From Catonia carolina (taxonomy: Eukaryota > Arthropoda > Insecta > Hemiptera > Achilidae), in NCBI GenBank assembly GCA_035578175.1, contig JAQMRL010000006.1, forward strand, positions 61,854,501 to 61,918,500: a DNA stretch of 64,000 nt, written 5' to 3'. Below are positions 57,412 through 64,000 of the stretch, piece after piece (position 1 is the first letter of the stretch; each line of letters begins with the position of its first letter). Under the pieces are notes generated by a model, which saw nothing but the letters and a program-made list of their open reading frames with translations, was not told the DNA's origin and did not search any database. Made by a program: the position numbers and the translations under genes.

Positions 57412-57540
57412 GGTCTGGGTCTGTACAAAACTACACTTCATTTTATACGTCATACATACCGTTCCTTATCTAATTGGGTCATGGGGTTGCTTATTGTTTT
57501 CAAACTCAACAGATTGCAACGTAAACACATTAGGGGTTTA
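57412..57540 (+). mobile_element. tRNA-derived SINE (family T), 3' fragment
   Basis: Starts at 'gtctgggtctgtacaaaact' and follows the 4349 copy through 'attgggtcatggggttgctt' to 'cacattagggg'. The pol III head is missing. Confidence 0.65.
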
Positions 57541-57724
57541 GAAAACCTATTATTTTATTATTACTATTATTTTATATTATTTTATTATTTTTTTATTATT
57601 ATTATATAGGTTGTTCTACGGCGCTAAGAAATTTTCTTTAGCCCATGACGCCATTCATTTCTGTTGAACTCGTCGCCATTCTTAGACCTCGTCTCTATAA
57701 TTTTTTATAACCACCGTCCATCCA

Positions 57725-57896
57725 CTTCTTTTTTGATATAGACTTCAAAAACAAAAATTGCTCAAATAACTTAATATTTCCGGTTGGCTGATTTTGATGA
57801 AAATGATTGTGTCGGGTCCTCTAATGGTAGTAACTTAGTAGTTAACTTCCAAGTTCAAAGTTTCAACTTCGTACAAAAATCCGTTCTTGAGATTTT
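57725..57896 (-). mobile_element. DINE/HINE-like repeat, left part of a split copy
   Basis: 'aatatttccggttggctgat' and 'gttcttgagattttt' correspond to 54490-54620. The copy is interrupted by the GC-rich block that follows and resumes at 58523. Confidence 0.55.
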
Positions 57897-58522
57897 TCAC
57901 CGCTGTCCCCTTTGATTAAGTACTGTACTGCCGGCTACAAAGCTTCCGACGTAGCGACAGAGGTAACCGCCAATAGTTCCGAAAGGGGCTGTAGGCCTGT
58001 GGCGGAGTACAGACAGAGACCTTTGTCACCAAGGTCAAGCCAGTAACCGTTCGCTACCACAGCGCTCTCAGTGACTATAAAAAGAACTCTGCACTGAGTC
58101 AAGAGATTCAATTCTGATCCAGACAGCAGACAAGACGTCCACCATTGGCACACGGCTACCGGACTCCAACGAAGGCGCGTCGACGGCCCCGCAAGAAAGA
58201 AGATGATTCTTCCGCTCGCCGACCCAACAGCGTAAGCCGTCGACCGTTATCACCCGCTGCCGCGAGCGATGCCCACAGCAGTCCCTCGACCGAGTCTTAC
58301 GCCCACCGGATCCGACGAAGCAGCCATCGACACACTACTGCGAGGGAAGAAGATGACGTCTCCGCTAGAAGACCGCACGCCGTGTCGCCCAGCCTCCGAC
58401 CGCCACGACGACTACGACCGACGCTTCTCCGAGACGACCACTTCTAAACGGCCCTTTTCAGGGGCACCAAAAAATTAAAGGATTTAACTCGCCACGTAAT
58501 GTCGCCATCCGGTGACAAGATA
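57897..58522 (+). mobile_element. GC-rich insertion, possible solo LTR
   Basis: About 620 bp at roughly 55-60% GC interrupts a DINE/HINE-like copy exactly where the CA tract should begin. It begins 'caccgctgtcccc' and ends 'ccggtgaca'. Read as TGTCCCC...GGTGACA it has LTR-like TG..CA ends. A TATA box (ctataaaaag at 58075-58084) is followed by a GC-rich leader-like part. Flanks 'agattttt' and 'agatattttg' may be an imperfect duplication but are unconvincing. The arginine-rich frames (58145-58447, 58269-58478) reflect base composition. Class not settled. Confidence 0.4.
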
Positions 58523-58670
58523 TTTTGATCACACAGAAACACAGACACACAGATCATTCGCTAAAAACAAACTAGATTTTTGGGCCTAAACAAATAAATT
58601 TTTTGGTGAAAATTAGATTTCGAAAGTAGACATGACAACAATACTTTCCTTTCTCTTGCTATGAAATAAA
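58523..58670 (-). mobile_element. DINE/HINE-like repeat, right part of a split copy
   Basis: Resumes with 'cacacagaaacacagacac' and 'cattcgctaaaaaca', then 'ttggtgaaaa', 'gatttcgaaa' and 'caatactttcct', as in 54690-54800. The subterminal repeat is degraded to 'tttctcttgc' in an unexpected orientation. Confidence 0.5.
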
Positions 58671-59365
58671 TAGACGTATGATAATTTTAATGAAATAGTT
58701 ATTGTTTTATTTAAATTTCGAAGTTTTTCATAGCCTAGGTTAATTTGTTTTTTATATGTATAAAGTTTTTGTTTTTTTTTACATTCTATTTTCAATCAAT
58801 TTGTTTTTTCTTCATAAACTTTTAAACTTTAGAGTTCTTTTCACTGTTGATTTTATACATGTTGTAAAATATTCCTTATATAAGTACAATTTTTTATAAC
58901 TCAGAAATAAATGTGAGGACCTTCCATCTTGGTTGATTTTCAGTCTCTCACTCCCATTAAATTTCACAAATCTTTACTTTATCAATAAAATAAGTTACCT
59001 TGTTATTATTTTCATAATTATAATCACAACCTTCACTGTTTAAGTGTAATTCTAAAATAATGCTCCTGTTCTTAATACTGTTAAATCAACTTACTGGTTT
59101 TATTTGATTTGAATGTTAAAAATCTAGCGACAACAATTTTTATATTATTTATTTTATCCTGTACATTATTCTATTTTATCCTTGGTCTCTACTAAATTGA
59201 AGTGCAATTCTTGACTTAGTTCATTTATTTTCCTATCCACGTCATTAAATCTTTGATCAATCTCAATCATGTTATTTATAAAATCATTCAGTTCCATTTA
59301 CTTATTATTTGTTTTTTCTAGTCTATCATTGAGTTCCCTATTTTGGTTTTCTATTATTCCTTTGA
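58671..59365. other. AT-rich spacer
   Basis: No motif or repeat recognised; several short T-rich runs. Confidence 0.4.
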
Positions 59366-59368
59366 ATA

Positions 59369-59416
<48 letters not shown>
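59366..59416. repeat. (TA)n microsatellite
   Basis: About 25 TA dinucleotides with one TG interruption, just upstream of the probable 5' region of the zinc-finger gene. Confidence 0.95.
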
Positions 59417-59419
<3 letters not shown>

Positions 59420-59455
59420 TTATACTCGCATGCCAATTCTGACTCATGTATATTT

Positions 59456-59795
59456 TTAATACAATTTTGACTCGGCTCGGGGAGTCAAGATTGGTGCGTG
59501 GATGCAGAAACGTCCGCCAAAGATGAAGGAGTCAGAATTGTAGCATGTACGTACAACCGTCCGCCAGTTTTGGCGCGTATTTCCAGTGATACTCGCTGTG
59601 GAAGGGGCTAGTGTGTCTCTCGTGTACTTTTCTGTTTTCACCACTTGTAGTAGTTACTCGATTTTGATATTGCATTGGTGCTAAGTGCAGTGTGCAATAT
59701 AGGGTTTGTGTGCTTTGATCCTTATAGGCTTCAACTACGATTTTATTATTTATATGTGATATTAATTAATTATTAATTTTTTTAACATTACAAAA
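59456..59795 (+). promoter_or_regulatory. Probable promoter/5' UTR of the zinc-finger gene
   Basis: This block is GC-richer than its flanks and holds two 'gtccgcca' sites at about 59512 and 59570 and two 'agtca(a/g)' near-repeats ('gggagtcaagattg', 'ggagtcagaattg'). No TATA box stands out. It ends at the ATG of 59796. Promoter function is inferred from position only. Confidence 0.3.
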
Positions 59796-59924
59796 ATGTT
59801 ATTTTGTGATAATTGTGGAAGTAAAGAATTCAACAGTCGTACTTCATTTTTATTGCACATGTCCGAGTGTAAAGGTGCCATACTAAGTGAGACCACGAGG
59901 ATACAGGAAGACAAGAGAATTTCG
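59796..59924 (+). CDS. Zinc-finger gene, first coding exon
   Basis: ATG at 59796 opens MLFCDNCGSKEFNSRTSFLL, then HMSEC: Cys4 and Cys7, then after 14 residues His22, with His/Cys27 spacing giving a C2HC-like finger. The exon ends at TTCG|GTGAGT after 43 full codons (phase 0), a strong donor. Joining to 60928 keeps an open frame with similar polar, acidic composition. I do not recognise the protein; an N-terminal finger followed by a disordered acidic linker is common in transcription factors and in domesticated transposases. Confidence 0.55.
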
Positions 59925-60927
59925 GTGAGTAAACTTTATAACATACTCATAATTAGACTTATGAAATTATATAGTGAAATTTAAGATAATACCAAACCGT
60001 ATTTTTAATCTAGTAAATGCATTTGTTTCTGATTCCGTTTTTGGTCAAAGAGGAACATAGAGCCGGTGGAAATAAATTAAAATTTTATCACACTGAATAG
60101 AAATTTTTTTTTCGCTATTTACTTCATAAATTACTCGGTTGTTGTGAGTAGTGATATCAGTTTATATTTTTACAATAGGCTATATTATTTTAATAATAAT
60201 CCGTAGGCTAAGTTACTAGAATCTTGATGAAATTACAGTCAAATTTCTAATAGATTTTAAATTCGCGTTAACCATTATTGATTCCCAGTTGACTTTGCTA
60301 ATAATTTAGGATTTTAATTCATGGTAGACATTCAATTCTATAAGTAGTTGTAACTTTTTTACATACCCTATTTTTATTGTTAAAATTAAAAAATTAAAAT
60401 TTAATTAATAAATTAAAATAATAAAAAGTTTTGTTGTTAAAACTGTTCGCAAAATAATTATACCTTGTTAAACAATATATAGGTCTACTAATATTATTGA
60501 ATAGAATTAAAAATAAGAATTTATTTTGATTTCAATAACTCCGTCGTGTTTTGCTGTTAACATTTTCCGCTTGAAACCCATATTGGAAGTCACATTCCAA
60601 CTGAATTTTTAATTGCTGCCATCCTTTATCTTTCAATAAATTGTACCTACTGTGTGGGCATTTGTTAATATAGGTATCTATACCGTATTATATTAATAAA
60701 AATCCGGGTGTCCATGTGTTATTTAATTTTCGGTTGCCATTATTATTCCAGGTTAATAATATATTCCTTCGCTGTAAAGCTGTTTATTAATTGTTGTAAA
60801 TAGTATTTATGAGTAACAAATGGCATTTTTAAAATTAAATTAAATATTAAACTGTGATTATATAATTTTTTAAATTACTGAGTGTTTTTATATTTGCTTA
60901 TTGGGTTTGTTTCGTTTTTTTTTAAAG

Positions 60928-61009
60928 GATAATCAGTTGAGTGATGATACCGAAGATGGCACTGAACGGATACTGTCACAATATTCTCCTATTGATGTGA
61001 ATAGAACAG
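60928..61009 (+). CDS. Zinc-finger gene, second coding exon
   Basis: The acceptor 'tttttttttaaag' ends at 60927. The exon reads DNQLSDDTEDGTERILSQYS, then PIDVNRT, and stops at ACAG|GTGAGA (donor at 61010), leaving one base (phase 1). Its 82 bp are acidic and low in hydrophobics. The next exon is not identifiable between 61010 and the window end. Confidence 0.5.
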
Positions 61010-61408
61010 GTGAGAACTGTCACTATATAATATATAAGCTTAAAACCTCTATTATGACCTCTAAAATAGCCAATATTAATTTCTTTGTTATTAAAATTTA
61101 ATAAACAAACAAAAAATAGACATTATGAAACTGTAAAAATGTCTTTTGGTCATAAAAGCTCATATTCGTATTACTATTCTAAGCTTTTATAAAAAAACCT
61201 GTGCGATAAGATAAGGTAATTGTTACTATGTCCCAACATGAAATATTCTTTCATCCACCTCTCTCATGTAGGTCTACAAATCTAGTCAGTTGTTTTCATA
61301 GAATAGGGTTTTCAAAAAGCCTACTTTTTATTGTTTTAGCGCAAAACAATTTTCAAATATTTCTAACATTTATAAAAAAGTAGGTATGCTTTTTACGTGC
61401 ATAACATA

Positions 61409-61559
61409 TTTTTACTTTCTCTTGCCTATATGAATATATAGGAAGGAAAGTATTGTTTTCATGTCGATTTTTCGAAATCGAGTTTTCACCGGATCTACAT
61501 CTTTTCAGACCCCCTGAACCCAAAAAAACATGTTTTTAGCGATTGATCTGTGTGTGTAC

Positions 61560-61597
<38 letters not shown>

Positions 61598-62380
61598 TAG
61601 ATAGAGAGGTGTGTGTGAACAAGATATCTCAAGAACGGAACATCGTACAAAGTTGAAACTTGAAACTTTAGTTAGGTAGTACTAGAGGACGCGACACGAA
61701 CATTTTCATCAAAATCGGTCAACCGGAAGTAGTAGTTTATTCGAGTCATTTTTCACTTTTTTGCGATTTTCTCAAAAACGGCTCCTACGATTTTTTTTCA
61801 AAATCGCCTTGTTTACTACATTTTTATGCTCTAGAAGATAGGCCAGGCGCCATGTCTGCTGAAATTCTTAAGGTGGCTGTTCTCATAGAATTTTTGTTTC
61901 TTAAGATTGCGGCCTTAATACGCATTGTAGCGCAAAAGTGTATATAATAAAAGTTGTAGACAATTAAAAAAACCTACAACTTTTATTCCAAACATTTTTT
62001 TGTATAACGCTTCGTTTAGCAGTAATTAGTGATTTTCTGGTTTTTTTTCATGAAATCTGTAAAAAATTGATTTTTTAAGATTTCGGCCGTATTATGAATT
62101 TTACGAAAAAAGTGTATAAACCAAATTTATAGAAAAATTAAAGATCTACAACTTTTATTTCAAGAAATTTTCTCTACAGAGCACAGTTTAGCGTGAAAAA
62201 GTGTTTTTCCGTATTGTTAAGCCAAACTAAGGTTGATTTTCATTTTGCATCATTAACTCATGATTAAAATTAGGTTATGTTTTTGTGTTTATTTCTAATG
62301 TTTTATTACTAATGTCAGGTTATATTTTTCATTATTTGCATTGGCAAGAGAAAGTCGTTAGTTTTCACACCAGATTTTTT
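61409..62380 (+). mobile_element. DINE/HINE-like element, near full length, with (GT)n(GA)n
   Basis: ACTTTCTCTTGCC at 61414-61426 and GGCAAGAGAAAGT at 62343-62355 are perfect inverted partners. 'tcagaccccctgaaccc' precedes the microsatellite (about 61550-61612). Conserved 'aaaatcggtcaaccggaagt' and 'gcgttatacaa'-type blocks follow. The 3' hairpin is damaged here (gttagttttcacac). It lies in the presumed second intron of the zinc-finger gene. Confidence 0.65.
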
Positions 62381-63221
62381 TAACATTTAGTTATGTATAG
62401 GATTGTTGTAAGAGTTATCAAGCAGATAATGCTTGAAAACTGATTGAAATTAATTATTTGTAAACGCTGTTAACAGACAAGCACAGTTTTCTGTTTACCT
62501 GCCAAAATGATAATTTTTTGAACCATTTGTCTAGAATTCTAGGGTCTTTTTTGTTATCCCCAGAATATGTATGTAATCTCACAGTATTTTTAACGATAAA
62601 AACGGGAAAAATTATTATTATTGTTATTATTAAAAAATCCTACACCAATACTGTTCAAGTGAAGGTTAGATATAGGTAGGGTAAATAGATTGCTTTTTCT
62701 CAATATTGTTACTGTATGTTGTAATAATGAAATATAAACTCATTGAGTACATGCCAACATTAAATAAATTTAACATCAAGTTAAATATTATTTACACCTT
62801 GACTGCCATATGACCCACTGACGAGTCACACGAACATTTCACTCAGGCCACACGATATTCTGTTGCACTTGGCACCAGGCCACAGAAAATTTTTCCGATA
62901 TAATTTATGATTTATATATTTTTGTACCAAGAATATTTAGTGATTGATACAAAAAAGAAAAATACAAATAAATTATAAATAAACCTTGTGACGATTTTGT
63001 GTCATGTGCCCTGATCGTACATTTAACAAAACACAGAGCCACATGACACAATTATGAGTCTCGGTGAATAGTCTTATGAAAGGTAATACAAAAATTGAAG
63101 CTACTGAATTTCTTTATTATATTAAATAACAAAAAAGTTACTTTCTTGAGGTTAAGATGATTGTTCAAACCTAATTAAATATACTTGCTATAAATAAACT
63201 TGATACTACTACTACTACTAC

Positions 63222-63260
<39 letters not shown>

Positions 63261-64000
63261 TTGACTAATTAAAATATTAATTACTAGAAAAATTAACATA
63301 GTTCACATACTACAAAGTACATATAAACAAACGTAAATGTGCGTATGTCACCTCAATGAAATAAAACAGGCTATAATATGTTCTTAACCCAATTAGTTGA
63401 GTTGGGAAAACAAAATAGTGGTCTAGTTGGATCTAGCTGTTCGATGTAGGCCTATATTTGATAGTTTTAGCGCTACATGTAAATTTTGAAAACTGTAGTT
63501 ACTGTTTACTTTTTTCATATTGGGGGTTTAGTAACGGTTTTTTCAGAGGAAGATTTTGAATTTTTTATTGTTTGATACTCTGATAACATGCCTCCAGTTT
63601 ATAATTGGGGCTTAAAGAAATCCTATTGGTTTTAAGTGCAATAGCCTAAACATGTCAGTAAGTTAATTTACCTGACAGCTGGAAAATCAATTTATGCTAT
63701 ATCAAACATGTACTTTTCAAATTACCATTGTTCTACAATATTCAATTTTACAGATTTTTAGTTAGTCTGTGGTATTTTTACATAATCTGGTTTAAGGAAA
63801 TTAAACTACGTCTGGGACCTGTTTTTGTGACAGCAAATGTTTTAGGCCTGTTAGGATAGACGCTGTTTCTATGTCCATAAAAACATAAGAATGAAAAATG
63901 AAGTAGTCCTATTAAATATTTAGGTACAGTTTTACTGCTGCTGTTTTGATGTACGAAAATGAGGGTAGTTCCAAGTTTGTGAACAGAGTAAAAAGTCATT
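62381..64000. other. Presumed intron, AT-rich, with (ACT)n(ATT)n
   Basis: A trinucleotide tract occupies about 63205-63260. The 73-codon minus frame at 63778-63999 reaches the window edge and has no recognisable motif. No further exon of the zinc-finger gene could be supported. Confidence 0.35.

Noticed and set aside
58145..58478. Two overlapping arginine/proline-rich ORFs
   Set aside because: They overlap in different frames in a GC-rich insertion; composition explains both.

Overview
This is AT-rich animal nuclear DNA, most likely from an insect. The one clear host gene reads as a connectin-like LRR adhesion protein, introns carry consensus GT/AG ends, and the rest is dominated by arthropod-type transposons. 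Hemiptera is my guess for the order; the sequence alone does not settle it.

Host genes. (1) A connectin-like GPI-anchored LRR protein. The signal peptide, N-terminal cysteine cap and LRR block lie in one exon (start codon 2143, donor at 3193/3194). The LRRCT cap and GPI tail lie in another (30603-31153). The ends join in frame in phase 1 across a 27.4 kb intron, giving a predicted 533 aa. (2) The first two coding exons (59796-59924 and 60928-61009) of an unidentified gene with an N-terminal C2H2/C2HC-like finger; it continues beyond what I can follow.

The connectin intron (3194-30602) holds a foldback element with a tRNA-type SINE inside, a 3.6 kb tandem array of about 785-bp units with another SINE inside, a head-to-head pair of mariner fragments, two long-TIR MITEs, several SINE copies, a 25-bp-type minisatellite, a decayed mariner-like transposase and a Helitron-type helicase remnant.

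Downstream (31-42 kb) lie Jockey-like LINE pieces, a pogo-like element containing a LINE that is itself interrupted by a second LINE, and two mariner-like copies. At 42603-52212 is an intact-looking 9.6 kb Ty3/gypsy-type LTR retrotransposon. It has 1,888-bp LTRs that look identical, gag and pol ORFs, a GAAG target duplication and insertion into a SINE. Its gag and pol are joined by a classic A AAA AAC slippery heptamer directly before the gag stop, and the two CCHC knuckles fall on either side of that shift.

A repeat family occurring about ten times (best copies 1302-2077, 53842-54830, 61409-62380) has 13-bp subterminal inverted repeats, a 3' hairpin and an internal microsatellite. This resembles DINE-1/HINE (Helentron-associated) elements. 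A SINE of about 390 bp with precise target duplications occurs seven times. No rRNA, functional tRNA or CRISPR was found.
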